A stretch of DNA of 64,000 nucleotides from Symsagittifera roscoffensis (lineage: Eukaryota > Xenacoelomorpha > Acoela > Convolutidae). The stretch is taken from contig NC_087068.1 in the NCBI RefSeq assembly GCF_963678635.1, positions 36,715,436 to 36,779,435 on the forward strand, written 5' to 3'. The position numbers and the translations under genes were made by a program. The notes beneath the pieces are model-generated. The model searched no databases. It was not told the DNA's origin and saw only the letters and a program-made list of their open reading frames with translations. Each line of letters starts with the position of its first letter. Position 1 is the first letter of the stretch. This document shows, piece after piece, positions 1-10,622 of this stretch.

Positions 1-786
1 CCGGAGACAGATCCGAGAGCCTGCTTCAATCGAGCTACCTGGAGCCCGGCTGTGAACCTGCAGCAGCCACCACTCGGGACATCTCATCTGATACTGGGAG
101 ACAGCTTGGTCAGAGTGCTGTCGAATTTGAGGACCTCGTGGGTCACCACAGTGATGGCCTTTGGAGGCGCGACGATAGCCCAGTTATATCGAATGGTGGA
201 ACTGATGAACCCAGGGAGGATCCCCAATGTGATGATCCTGGTCGGGACGAATGACATCTCTAGAGGTTCAGATGAGCAGGAAGCACTATGGGAGTCAATG
301 ATGGTGTGTTTGCTTACTACCCTCTGGCAGAAATTCAATTGCGCGGTACTGACCGTTTGCACTGTGCCAATGAACACGAGAAGCCTGACAGCAGCAGGAA
401 GAAGGCACAACGAGGGAGTCGTCAGGTGGAATAACATCTTGAGGAACCTCGCAAGTCGGAACGCCGGAAGAATGATCCTCATGGACATCGAACATGAGTT
501 GAGAGCTATGGATCAGGCCAGACTGACCACGGACGGCATCCACTTCGACAGTATCGAAGGACAAGCTTGGTTGAATCGAGTCTTCCAAGAACGGTTGGAG
601 GAGCTGGAAGCAGAACTCTTTGACACAGGAGTGCTGAAGGAAAAGGGAACGGTGAGTGATGCGGTAATTACCACCTTTGTGCCTCCTAACCTGGAAACAC
701 GCCTGGGTACGGTCCCAGCCTTCACGAATTACCGGCAACAAAGCTCCAGTGAACCAGGTCGAAGAACAGACGTGCAGGATCGGTAG
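1..786 (+). CDS. SGNH/GDSL hydrolase domain of an LTR retroelement (5' partial)
   Basis: The frame is open from base 1, so the true start lies left of the window; a GTG at 52 is merely the first start-like codon. Counting from that GTG, the SGNH blocks are visible: block I GDS at residues 16-18 (nucleophile Ser), block II Gly in MAFGGA at 35-40, block III GTND at 65-68, and block V DGIH at 161-164 (Asp-His of the triad). This is the pattern of small SGNH esterases, which typically deacylate ester substrates; the substrate here is unknown. The stop (TAG, 784-786) lies 12 bases before the next ORF. A decayed homologue sits after a pol gene in the inverted copy at ~6.0-6.7 kb, so I place this protein downstream of, or fused to, retroelement Pol. 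There is no obvious signal peptide in the visible part. The domain call is strong; the element role is inferred. Confidence 0.8.
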   Translation, partial: PETDPRACFNRATWSPAVNLQQPPLGTSHLILGDSLVRVLSNLRTSWVTTVMAFGGATIAQLYRMVELMNPGRIPNVMILVGTNDISRGSDEQEALWESMMVCLLTTLWQKFNCAVLTVCTVPMNTRSLTAAGRRHNEGVVRWNNILRNLASRNAGRMILMDIEHELRAMDQARLTTDGIHFDSIEGQAWLNRVFQERLEELEAELFDTGVLKEKGTVSDAVITTFVPPNLETRLGTVPAFTNYRQQSSSEPGRRTDVQDR

Positions 787-798
787 GGAGAAGCACCG

Positions 799-2913
799 AT
801 GAGGAGGACAATTCATCCTAGGAGAAGGATAGGACCTGTCAACCAACCAATCGAAGAAGTAGCAGGCACATCTAGATCGGACACTAGATCGGAGACGACG
901 AGTACCAGTCGAGAAGAGAGACCGGGCAGAGGCTCATTGTTATGGTCGAGATCCATACCGTCTCCCTGGCATATATACAAGGACAAACTGATGAAGCTGG
1001 ACCTACAGAGAGTAAGCTTCATCGAAGATGCAAGGAGGATGCTGAATGGAGCGACGCTATCCGTCAGCAGATTATACTCAATAACCGGCGTAGACTGGTT
1101 GATAGCCGCTAGCATAAATTTCAGCTCCACGACGGCCTTGAGATTTGCCGATTTGGAGGGACTGCCCTCCAACAACACAATGGGACCTGTGAATGCAAGA
1201 CCGTTGCAAGATGTGAGATTGAACCATGATGAGAGGAATCGTGAAGAAAGACCAGGAAGATTCCTGACGGCGAGAGCGCCGATTGGACAACACGTGAAGA
1301 TATTTAGGCAGCTGACGACACCACCTGGTCATGTGAAGGAGAGAGTGTACCCAAAACTAGTGAACCAAGATGGTGATGCCCAGAGATATGGCGGATTGAC
1401 AGCGATAAAGAAAGATGAGACCATCTTCGCCGCCTATGACAAAGCAGAGATGAGGAAGGCCAAAATCATGGTAGTAGCGAATTCAGAGTTCGTGTACACC
1501 TCCAAGTCTTTGTTTTGGCCGGACGTCATAATGTTGGCCGCAGTTGACCTAGACCTATTGCAATCAGTGTCATTGGCTATAGGGGTACAAAGGCAGACAG
1601 AAATGAACCCGATTACGATTGTGTTTGCTGGCATCAATGACCATCTACACAGTAGAGGTTTTCTGAGCAGGCTCAGAGATCCTGAAACAGCAGAAAACGC
1701 AGTATGGCCAGCAATAAAAGACATCCTGGAGTCGATGGGTGAAGTGGTGGATGCGACGAAGGAGGGGTCATTCAATAAAGTGACGTTGAGAGTAGTATCC
1801 GCGTTGTCTCCGGGATATGCACATCTCCCGGATGGACTGAAATTTGTGTATGCAATGGTAGCCTTACTTTCGGAAGGAAGATATGATGTGATCATATCAG
1901 CCCCGAATCGCATGATAGAAATGGAGAACCTGAGGCCACTTAAGGCTGAACTGCCTGCAGTATGGTCAGATATCTCAAACGCGATGAGAGGATTCAAGGA
2001 CCACGCGCTACACATGTTAGTGTTGGACGAAGTGCTGGGGTTGGAACTGTCCAACTTCAGTCGGCAACTCAAACTGAAACCAGGAATAGATGACGACCAT
2101 CGAGTGATCATGGCAATGTCCAACGACTTGTGGTTCAGAGCAATGGAAGTGGCGAGTGAAGACACGAGAAGAAAGAATTCACTGGAGACGAGAACTCATC
2201 TGGAGGCGATGGTAGTGAGAACCAAGCCGGAAGCAAACCAGTGGCTACACCTGAATCCTAGAGTAGCGGCATTGGGTGCAGATGCTTTTCAGCAAGGCCC
2301 AGTAATGATCACTAAGATACACGCCTACTTGTTGAAGGAGGCGAACCTGGCGGAAAATGCCGGAGAAAAGACAGCTGAGTTCGTGAACAGAATGTGTCAG
2401 ATTACTCTGGAAACCTTCTGGACCCAGGAAGTGAAGGGACAGGAGGGATTTGAAAGGACAGACAGCATGCTAGAAGGGTTGGGAGCCGGATGGACCGCGT
2501 CCTTCTTGGCAAAAGTTTACCCGAAAGTCTCGCACTATTTGATAAAGGAATTCCTCCAAGTAGTAGTGAAAGTATCGATAGTGGAATTAATAGCCTTGTT
2601 CGTGACATTCGGAGCGGAGAGTTTCGTGAAAGGACCGGCGATACTGCTCACGTATGGAATACAGAACCTGCGACTAGATGGACTTCTGACATTGATAGCA
2701 ATAACCCACGGAAACTTGGGAGGACTGATGAAACTGGCACGTTATCCAGAGCAGATGAAAGAGAGAGTGAGGAACCTGGATATGAAGAAATCCACGGACT
2801 CGTGGAACAAAATAAGAGACCTGAGACACACTCTTATCCAGTACCTCTTGCAGCAAAATCGCTTTGGAACTGGAGAGAAACGTGACGTTGTGTCTCCACA
2901 ACAGCTTCTGTAG
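799..2913 (+). CDS. 704-aa second ORF of the SGNH-carrying LTR element, unknown function
   Basis: An intact ATG-to-TAG frame starting 12 bases after the SGNH frame stops. The first ~55 residues are Arg/Ser/Thr-rich and probably disordered; residues ~60-700 look globular. No retroviral envelope pattern (signal peptide, furin site, clear membrane anchor) is visible; a hydrophobic stretch near residues 588-620 is too mixed for a confident membrane segment. Residues ~223-350 weakly echo an SGNH fold: GIND at 278-281 resembles block III GxND and PDGLKF at 344-349 lies where block V DxxH would be, but no GDS serine or block V His is seen, so any such domain would be inactive. A decayed homologue on the - strand at 5209-5960 follows the decayed SGNH frame, so the pair is a reproducible element feature. 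Function unknown. Confidence 0.75.
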   Translation: MRRTIHPRRRIGPVNQPIEEVAGTSRSDTRSETTSTSREERPGRGSLLWSRSIPSPWHIYKDKLMKLDLQRVSFIEDARRMLNGATLSVSRLYSITGVDWLIAASINFSSTTALRFADLEGLPSNNTMGPVNARPLQDVRLNHDERNREERPGRFLTARAPIGQHVKIFRQLTTPPGHVKERVYPKLVNQDGDAQRYGGLTAIKKDETIFAAYDKAEMRKAKIMVVANSEFVYTSKSLFWPDVIMLAAVDLDLLQSVSLAIGVQRQTEMNPITIVFAGINDHLHSRGFLSRLRDPETAENAVWPAIKDILESMGEVVDATKEGSFNKVTLRVVSALSPGYAHLPDGLKFVYAMVALLSEGRYDVIISAPNRMIEMENLRPLKAELPAVWSDISNAMRGFKDHALHMLVLDEVLGLELSNFSRQLKLKPGIDDDHRVIMAMSNDLWFRAMEVASEDTRRKNSLETRTHLEAMVVRTKPEANQWLHLNPRVAALGADAFQQGPVMITKIHAYLLKEANLAENAGEKTAEFVNRMCQITLETFWTQEVKGQEGFERTDSMLEGLGAGWTASFLAKVYPKVSHYLIKEFLQVVVKVSIVELIALFVTFGAESFVKGPAILLTYGIQNLRLDGLLTLIAITHGNLGGLMKLARYPEQMKERVRNLDMKKSTDSWNKIRDLRHTLIQYLLQQNRFGTGEKRDVVSPQQLL

Positions 2914-3903
2914 AAACAGAGAATCCAACGTGGATCCCCTACCTTGCTGTAAACAGAGGGTAGAAGAGCAGAAGTGTTGGAGGACGGCTTCCAACAGCGT
3001 CAGGATAGCCAACGACGTGCTACAAGACACGGAAACCGAAAGTGCGGAGTCAGCATCACAGGAGGAGGAAATGGAACATTGACGAATGGTCGAGAAAACA
3101 AGAGGCAACAAGAAAGAAAATTAGAAGAATTTAGAAGTTTTAGAACTTCTAAACGACAAAAAAAGAAGAGAACAAAGGAGTGATGAAGAAAAGTTAAAAC
3201 TCAGAATTGTTTTATGTGTGTGAAAAACTCAAGTGAGAAACCAAGCAACCAAGTTGTAATTGAAAACTGAAACATTTAGTTGAGTTTTGAAATTGTTGCA
3301 TTTATCAATTTGCATTTTGATTTTAGTTGAAGTGGCTTTAGAGACACTCACTTACTATTTATTTAGAAAGGCTTGAGGGAAGAGTATATTTAAATATTCC
3401 AGCCTGCATGATTGTTTTTAATCACTTAGGAGGACTGATCACTTTGTGGTGACGTGGGAGGCTTGAGTAATCTCTCGAGGAGGGAGATTGTTTCATTGTT
3501 CTTTCTAACCACAAAGTTTCTTAGTTTTACTATTACAGGACAATGACAAGCAAGATTTCCGAAGGGAAGAAGCATAATAGGATAATTTTAGCTTGTTGGT
3601 TGGCAGGACTGTCCTGCAAGCCAACATCTTTTAAATCTAAGAGAAAAAGTTTTAATCGGGACATTGACACTGGAAGTCAGAAAATATGTTTTATCTTAGG
3701 TTGTATCCTCAATGTGCAGATTAATGAGAGAATTTGAAGGCTATAATGATGTAGTATGATGCCATTTATATTCTGCAGTGAGTCGATGTGACGTGGATAA
3801 AAGTAATTTCGTGCATTTTGTAAATTCTGTTCGATGACACTGTAACCACTTTATGAACATTGCGCGATTCAATGAGGACATTGACCGGACTGTCCGGGGA
3901 GTA
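2914..3903 (+). other. 3' untranslated region of the + strand LTR element
   Basis: About 1 kb between the second ORF and the LTR. No long reading frame is convincing. It contains an A/G-rich stretch at ~3100-3190 and ends in a short purine run (GGGGAG at ~3896-3901) immediately before the LTR start, a plausible polypurine tract for plus-strand priming. Confidence 0.5.
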
Positions 3904-4823
3904 TGTGACATTCGACCAGAATGTGAAAAATGCAATCTCTGCAGAATTCGGAATTTTAGCAGCAAGCCTTCCGGATTGGTGGTTTTTAAGAACTAAGAGC
4001 GTTATTGGAACGTTTGGCCAAACGGTGAGGGCTGGAATATTCTAGTATTTTAAAATTTCAAAAATTCGAATGATGATGTCACATTTCTGAGAAATGCTGA
4101 AACGGCCATTTTAACAGAAAACGAGAGAGAAGACACAACAACATTAGTTGCGCTGACGATAACAACGATAATCGTGATTGAAAAACAGCAGCAGATTGCA
4201 GGAACAGCAGAGAACGTTCCGAGTTGCAACTATTGTGCTGCTACAATAGTTGCAAGGCCGTTGCGAACAACGGTGAAGGGTAAGAAACCAGCCTTCCGGA
4301 TTAGGAAGAAATCAAGATCAACGAGCTTGATTCAGCGGATTCAAGAATCCGGAAGGGTCTCGGGACGGAAACTTTTATTGACTCGTGTGAACTTTTAGCA
4401 TCCTGTCATGTCCTGACTTGAATTTAATTAATATCTAGATTCATTTTGATAAGGATGAGAAGCTAGGAGTTGGGGGAAAGGGTTGATCCATCTTCGATGG
4501 AGATGATGATTTTTATCTACTGAACAAAAACAATAGTAATATAATAAGTAGTAGCCCTGTTTTTAGGAGTGACCTCGTGGTCTGGGGATACTGAGACCCA
4601 GCCATGAGCTCACTATTTGCATGTAATTGAGTTAATTTGAGCGTTCTGGTCGAAGCCGGAGAACAGTAACGTTTTTGTCGACCCGATGTTAGAAAGACCA
4701 CCGAAAAGTACTGGCTTGGTAGAGACGGTGAAAAGCATGCAAAGCTCTGTTTAGACGTTAGCCAGTCGTCTTAAGACTTAGTTTTGTTATCCGTCGATAT
4801 GTATCTTCCGGGCGAATGTTACA
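3904..4823 (+). repeat. 3' LTR of the SGNH-carrying element, 920 bp
   Basis: It begins TGTGACATTCG and ends CGAATGTTACA, which are near-perfect inverted complements with TG...CA ends, as LTRs have. A purine run precedes it. The part from ~4080 to 4823 matches, in reverse complement, 16235-16980, where the 5' LTR of the inverted copy is expected. Four bases after the end (4828) another TGTGACATTCGACC occurs, so either a second LTR start or element-derived sequence abuts. Confidence 0.6.
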
Positions 4824-5200
4824 CGGCTGTGACATTCGACCAAAATGGCGGTCAAAAAAAAGAATTACAATAGAGGCCCTTCCGTTTAGTTACGGTAAGT
4901 GCACGAGCTGGATAGGGCCATACCAGCGTAAAAATGCATACATATATCAGCAAAATGTATCATTTTATCAATGAAGTCATAATGGATCCCTTTATACATA
5001 GTATAGAGCTCCTCAGAAGCGCGAATTTTTTTTAGTTCTTATGTAACTCATCGATTCTGGATAGCTTTCTTGTCTTTTTCATTTAGTTTTTCGGCTTATC
5101 GCTGCAACTTCCGCGTGGCTCTTGGAGCAGCGCCACCGGTGCATCCGATAATTAACGGGCAGAAGCTTCTCTGCTCTACGTTTGAAATTTATTGCTGATA
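4824..5200. other. Junction between the two inverted LTR-element copies
   Basis: AT-rich sequence beginning with a second copy of the LTR start motif at 4828. Similarity to the LTR start stops after about 20 bases. No gene seen. Confidence 0.3.
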
Positions 5201-5208
5201 TTTTTTCT

Positions 5209-5960
5209 TCAGCGTTTCGTGATATTTATATGCGTCCCAACTTGATCGCCTCTGGCTTCGTTATGAGAACCAGGGTTTCCGAATGAACTTTTGTTTCTCC
5301 GTTTCATCTTCCTTGGCTTCCATTCCTCGGATTCATTTGAAATGTTCACTATCACTCGCTGATCATTATATATTCCTAGGTTCATCTTCAATTGCCTGCT
5401 AAAATTGGACAGCTCCATTACCATTACCTCGTCCAATACTAGCAAGGCATTCGAGATATCCTACCATACTGCTGGCAACTCAGGTTGGAGTGGTCTCAGG
5501 TTTCTCGATTCTAGTTCCTGATTTGGAGCAGGTATGATCACATCGTATTTTTCTTCAGAGAAAAATGCAATCATCGCATACAGAAATTTCAATCATCCGA
5601 GAGATGCGCATATCCCGGGAATAGTAGAAACACTGATTATAGATTATCTTTTGGAATCCTCCTTCTTTCAACACTTCCATTATCTCGACCTTAGTTTCCA
5701 GGATATCTTTGATGAAGTTGATTTTCGCTGCCATTAACGAATCCACTACTTCAAAGATAGCTTCATGCCATTCAGCAATCATATCGCATCCGCTGCAATT
5801 CTGATAACTCGGAGATTTAACTTCGACAAATCCTGCTTTAAAATGGAAGTTATATGCCTTGACCACGTCAGGGAAGTCAATCCTAGCGTCAATCCTCTCT
5901 TCAAACAGTTGTCGTTTCCAACCAGGAGGTTCCCGCATCATTTTCCGCTTAGGTTACAGG
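5209..5960 (-). pseudogene. Remnant of the 704-aa second ORF
   Basis: Two minus-strand blocks match the intact protein. One (~5555-5720) contains FIKDILE followed by a Lys-Glu-Gly-rich stretch, matching residues ~305-335. The other (5209-5445) contains MLVLDEV and ELSNFSRQLK, matching residues ~406-430. Stops and frame changes separate them, and the last ~230 codons are missing. Confidence 0.7.
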
Positions 5961-5999
5961 TCCCAAACTTCGTCGAGGATGAATAGTTTTTCTTGGTGG

Positions 6000-6700
6000 T
6001 GCTTTGGTCCGTTTCGATCCTTTTCGTCTCACCTCTACTCCTGGTCACTCGAGCTCTGCCCCAATTATGACTTCAGACGTGTCTCCAAATTAGGTGGCAC
6101 GAAAGTGGAGACAGCTGGTATGTTCCTCGCGTCCTCAGTTCTCAGCACACCGGTATCAAACAAATCGATCTACAACTCATCTACTCGCTCCTAGGTGTCA
6201 ATTTGAATTAATGGTGTCAAATTGAATTCCATCAGTTGTGAATCGTGACTGATCCACAGGTCTCAACTCATTCTCTAAATTCATCAGTGTTGGTCCTCCA
6301 GCATTGCGACTGGCCAGATTGAGCACTACGTTGTTCCACCTGATCACTCTCCTATTATGTCTCCGCGTAAGATCTATCTGTGTCTTCGCATCCAAGGGTA
6401 TTGTGCATCCAAGGGTATTGCAGCGCACCGAAATTTCTTCAAAATTGCAGTAATTAGGCACATTAGCATTTCCTCCCATCGACTCTCCACCGACTTTGAA
6501 CTCCTGGGCACAATGTTAATGCTTATGATGATCACAACAAAAACGATTCGTCCGGATTGATCAGTTCAATCATTCGATACAACTGAGCTACTCCTGCATC
6601 CCCAAGTGCCATCACAGTAGAGATTCATGAGATCCTCAATTTCTGCAGCACTCTCCATAGGTTGTAGCCCAATATCACATTTTTTATTTTTATGTACGTC
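6000..6700 (-). pseudogene. Remnant of the SGNH hydrolase ORF
   Basis: Minus-strand pieces align with the intact SGNH protein: QLYRMIELINP near 6545-6600, RWNNVVLNLASRNAGG at ~6290-6345, and TTDGIQFD near 6210-6245. Block I is altered: at 6661-6675 the frame reads ILGYN where the intact copy has ILGDS, so the nucleophile Ser is gone, and block V His is Gln (DGIQ). A stop follows shortly after block I. Clearly dead. Confidence 0.75.
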
Positions 6701-7254
6701 CAGTATTCGTGACACTTTGTTCATTGGCATTTTTCTTGTGCTTGGCTAAGCCTTCTACTGAATCCGCTTTCGTATAAACTCTACTTCTCGATCTCTTTGC
6801 CACTTCCGCGCAGAGCTCTATCCAGCTGGTGTCATTAATCGTTCCACAGTCATCGCGGAAACTGGCGCTTTACTGTTGGCCATAAATCGACCAGCGGCTT
6901 CTAACAGCGGCTTCTACCACCTGTCTTATGGTTCATTCAACTACTGGGTCACCAAGGGTGTCGCTCGGGTCCGGGATCGTTATTCTTCCAGATCCTGTTC
7001 AGGCATGCACTTCCGTTGTCTGGCTTAAATGGCGAGGTGTCAGGAGTTCCTTGGGCAATCGTCTGTGGGGAACGTTCCTTACAGATAACGAGCGTTTCAT
7101 TTTTGCTACGTATTTTCCTTCCTCAAACGCTTATCTCTTCTCCTTGCTTCTTGTTGCAATCCTCGAACAGTTTCCTCCACATGTCTCAATCTTCTTGAGA
7201 CCCGACCAACATTTTTCTCACTCGTTCCAGCTCACTGTTAGGTCTTCCATGGTC

Positions 7255-8117
7255 TCATTTGTCTTTAATTCTTCGTCTACTCTCAAAACAAAACATCGAT
7301 GTCCCCTGACAAAACAAAACATCGATGTCCCCGTCAATTCCATACCTGAAATTAAAAAAACAATTGAACGCAGGATTGAAAAATGACCCTTCCTGTGCTG
7401 CACGGAAAGGATCATATTTTTCGTTGTTAATGTTTTTCTTGCAACTATGGTCTACATCCCGAATCGTGACACTGGTTTCCTTGCTGTGTGACGTCATTTC
7501 GTTCAACCACTCCAAGATGCGCAGAATCGTGAATATTTGCTCTTTTGACTTCTGTTGCTCGTCAGCAAACTCCATATCTGGTTTCAACCGATTGCCGACC
7601 ATCTCATTGTCTTGATCAGCGACAATGTCTACTTCCTGTGACGCAGTAATTTTTTCTAGAACCAGCAGATCTTCTGCTAACGTCTTCAGTTCTAATGTAT
7701 CCAGTACAAAAACGTCCCATAAGAATTATACTTATTCGCGGGGCTTTTTTGTTGTGTCTGCACCGTAAAGGTAGATCAGGTTCCGAGTTTTTAGGGACAT
7801 CTCTGCTCGGAGTGGTTCCTATCTTCTTCTGCATAGGGCAAGGTTTCCCCATCTGGATCGATTATTTCGTTATGATCCAAGTCCAACGGCGGTTTTGTTC
7901 CTTCTTCCAGCACCTCATTCCCATCGTTTTTTTCTCTGATGCCCTTCTCCTTAATTTCGCAAGCAGAATCAATCATTAAATAATTATCTTCCACTTTATC
8001 TTCAGGTATACACAAGTTCTCTGTCGATGGGTTATGGGGCTTGATGTTCTCAAAGTGGGCGGTTCGGCCAGTGCTGAGTCTATAAAAATGTCCCCATTGA
8101 TGTACTTCCCCTGCCAT
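7255..8117 (-). pseudogene. Post-integrase pol C-terminal region, decayed
   Basis: At 7791-8117 the minus strand encodes VHQWGHFYRLSTGRTAHFEN, which resembles the SH3-like C-terminal region of Ty3/gypsy integrases (a chromodomain-less GPY/F-like end), followed by an acidic tail. Frames at 7616-7852 and 7255-7602 continue the same strand with Glu/Lys-rich sequence that I cannot assign. This shows a pol C-terminal extension of ~1 kb between integrase and SGNH. Confidence 0.6.
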
Positions 8118-8443
8118 TTCTTCAGGAATTCCTTAGTACCTTTTGGGGGGATGACGTTCTGAAAAAACCATGTGATCTCCTACTGGGTAAATGTTTGCAC
8201 CAGCTGCTTTCCTATCAAACTTCGTTCTCTGCTTTACCTGAGCTTGTTGCGTGCTGCGTCTACATAATTCGTTTAGCTGCTGTTGACGTCTCATCCATCA
8301 TACTCATCCACGTCTCATCCATCATACTCAGAGAACAAGAATGTCAAAAACAGAGCCTTCTCATGCCATGTCAGCATCATGTGCGGACTAGTTCTTGTAG
8401 TAGAGTGCTCCGTGCTGTTGTAAGCTCTCATTACCTGTTGCAA

Positions 8444-8758
8444 TCAGTCATGTATCGGGAGCAATAGACCCTCAAAATCGACACCAGAGCCCGTTTTTGT
8501 CTCTCTACCAAGCCATTGGTTTGTGAGTGGTTTGTTATCGAATTGAGAACGCCTCATGAGCTCCCTAGTAAGCTCACCTACAAAAGCCTTTCCATTGTCT
8601 GACTGGAGTGTCATCGGACACCCATGTATAGCTATCCAACTACTAATCAGATGATCACAAGTCTCTTCAGCTGAGACTGTTATGCAGGGCAGAGCTTCTG
8701 AGTACTTCAGGAAGTGGTCGATCATCTTAGGGACCAGGTTGTAACAACTACCTGTCAT
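8444..8758 (-). pseudogene. Integrase core fragment (Ty3/gypsy)
   Basis: The frame includes MIDHFLKYSEALPC, then HGCPMTLQSDNGKAFVGEL, the typical second-Asp region (SDNG) of retroelement integrases. The Glu of the D-D-E triad lies downstream in damaged sequence. Part of the decayed reverse copy, not functional. Confidence 0.8.
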
Positions 8759-9165
8759 GCATATCTTCTCGTGATCAATCTACACCAAATCATTGAACTC
8801 GCACGACTCGATTGACTGCAGTGAGAAATTTAACTTCCCAGGTTTTTTCACCTGTTTGCATTACAGACATACCGGAACCCAATTTCCAAATTACTTCTTC
8901 ATCCTAGGCCATTCAAAGTCTTTCAAGATCCTCTGGTATTCTTTAATAATTCCTTGAAACTTTATCAATGACCAATCTGATCTTGTTACTTGATTAATAA
9001 TTTCGTCTGATAGAGTGGAGGCAACATTATTACGCTGTACTTACACAGAACCTTGTCTTCGTTTCTCAGTTTGCAGGTCACAACCCAATCCTTGTTCAGA
9101 TACAACCCTTCATCTTTCTGTATATAAAACTGTCTCAAGATCCGGTAATTGTCCTCCTCTAGATC

Positions 9166-9597
9166 TCATTTATTGGGTGCTCCGTTTTCGATCCACTTTT
9201 CCCTGCTACTCATCATACAATCGTTCCTCTGCGCTCTTAGTAAGTCTGAGAGTCTAAACCTTGCCTTCGAGTATGTCTTTGTGACCTTAAGTTGACTTCT
9301 CAGCTCATCGGGCTGATGTGCGTCATCCTCCATCTTGGCACTCAAAATCTTTGCCAATGGACTTGTCTCCTGTTCAAATGGCTCTAGATCAATCCTGATT
9401 GCTTACATCTGCCGTAACAGGCTCATTGAACGTTTCGCCACCGCTATCATTTTCAAGTCATCTACTGCGTTATCAAAGACTCTTTCACTCGAGAACAGGT
9501 AGCGATCGCTATCAAGGTCTTGATACACTTCTCCGTGTAAGTTCCTTTTGTTCGCGATATAAGCCAGCCTCCGATTTATTCGTGATATTTTCGGCAA
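9166..9597 (-). pseudogene. RNase H-integrase linker fragments
   Basis: Two minus-strand frames (9403-9597 and 9166-9357) lie between the RNase H and integrase remnants. They are charged, with no motif I can name, and are assigned to pol by position only. Confidence 0.45.
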
Positions 9598-10136
9598 ATT
9601 AGTCTACCGTTGAGCACGTCTCCATGGCAGAATCTGATGTACCTGATCTACTCATCCAACAAAACTCCCAGGACAAAAAGTTGTCCACCTGCGTTTGTCC
9701 ATCTAAGTCTCCGTTGTCCTCCAGTGTCCGCTTCCCGGACAATTGTTCTCGCTACGAGTGTTTTGACTCAATTTTACTCAGTCCTTAATCAGGCCTCTCG
9801 AAAGTGCCTGTCTTCTTTTGAGTCCCGATCTGTTATTCCTTCGTCTTGTTCGAAATTCTCATTGAAACGCTTTGAGAGATGCATGAGACTGGCTCCTGAG
9901 ACCATCCTACAATTTTTTTCTTTTTTTCTATGCTGATGTTTTGATGGGTATTTTCGTATTTTGTCACTGACCGTTAGCGTTGCTATGGCTGCTGTCTACT
10001 CAGGATTATCTCTGCTTACTTCTCTTTCCAACAATCCACCTAGCATCCGCATCAACTCCGGTGTGACCTCCACCGTTTTGTCTAGCAATGAGATGTTGTT
10101 TATGTTCATGCAAAACAGCTCCTGTTGAGCCAGATT

Positions 10137-10430
10137 TTAACATGGCACTAGATCTAAGGGCACTGGTTCCTCCCCTGATATAACTTTAACCTCTGTCGAC
10201 TTTTCCGCCGGTAATTCATGATGTCCCAGTATAGGATGTCCTGACTCATCCAATTTTCTCATCAAGGGAAGTGCTTCGTAAATGTCTTTGTCTAGAAACG
10301 AAAATATGTCTTCGATTTCCGACTGATTGGCTTGCTTCTTTTCCAATCTTTCAAAAAAATCCGTATTTTTGTCAGCTTTCTGGTACTTGTCACCAATCGT
10401 GTGTTCGATTATCATGTGGTAGCCATCCAA
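10137..10430 (-). pseudogene. pol fragment after RNase H
   Basis: A 97-codon frame beginning DGYHMIIEH-IGDKYQKAD, which resembles the end of a Ty3/gypsy RNase H domain (the region normally reading ...IEHRPGxxHxxADxLSR). It continues with a Glu-rich linker. Preceding and following frames are broken. Confidence 0.65.
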
Positions 10431-10622
10431 CCTAACTGCCCAACGACCAGTTAAACTACTCTACCAATGGTCCCTCGCGTACTTTTTCAACCAAAATAAG
10501 GCTCGGTTGTTCAATCGCAGCTTAAAGATAGCGATTCCTAGTTCGTCCGCGATAATTTTTATTGAAAGTTAATACCGCAAACATCTTTGCCTTGAGCGCA
10601 CCAAACTTCATCTCAGTGTCGC

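Noticed and set aside
799-2913. Retroviral-type envelope gene
   Set aside because: Right position, but no signal peptide, cleavage site, fusion peptide or clear anchor.
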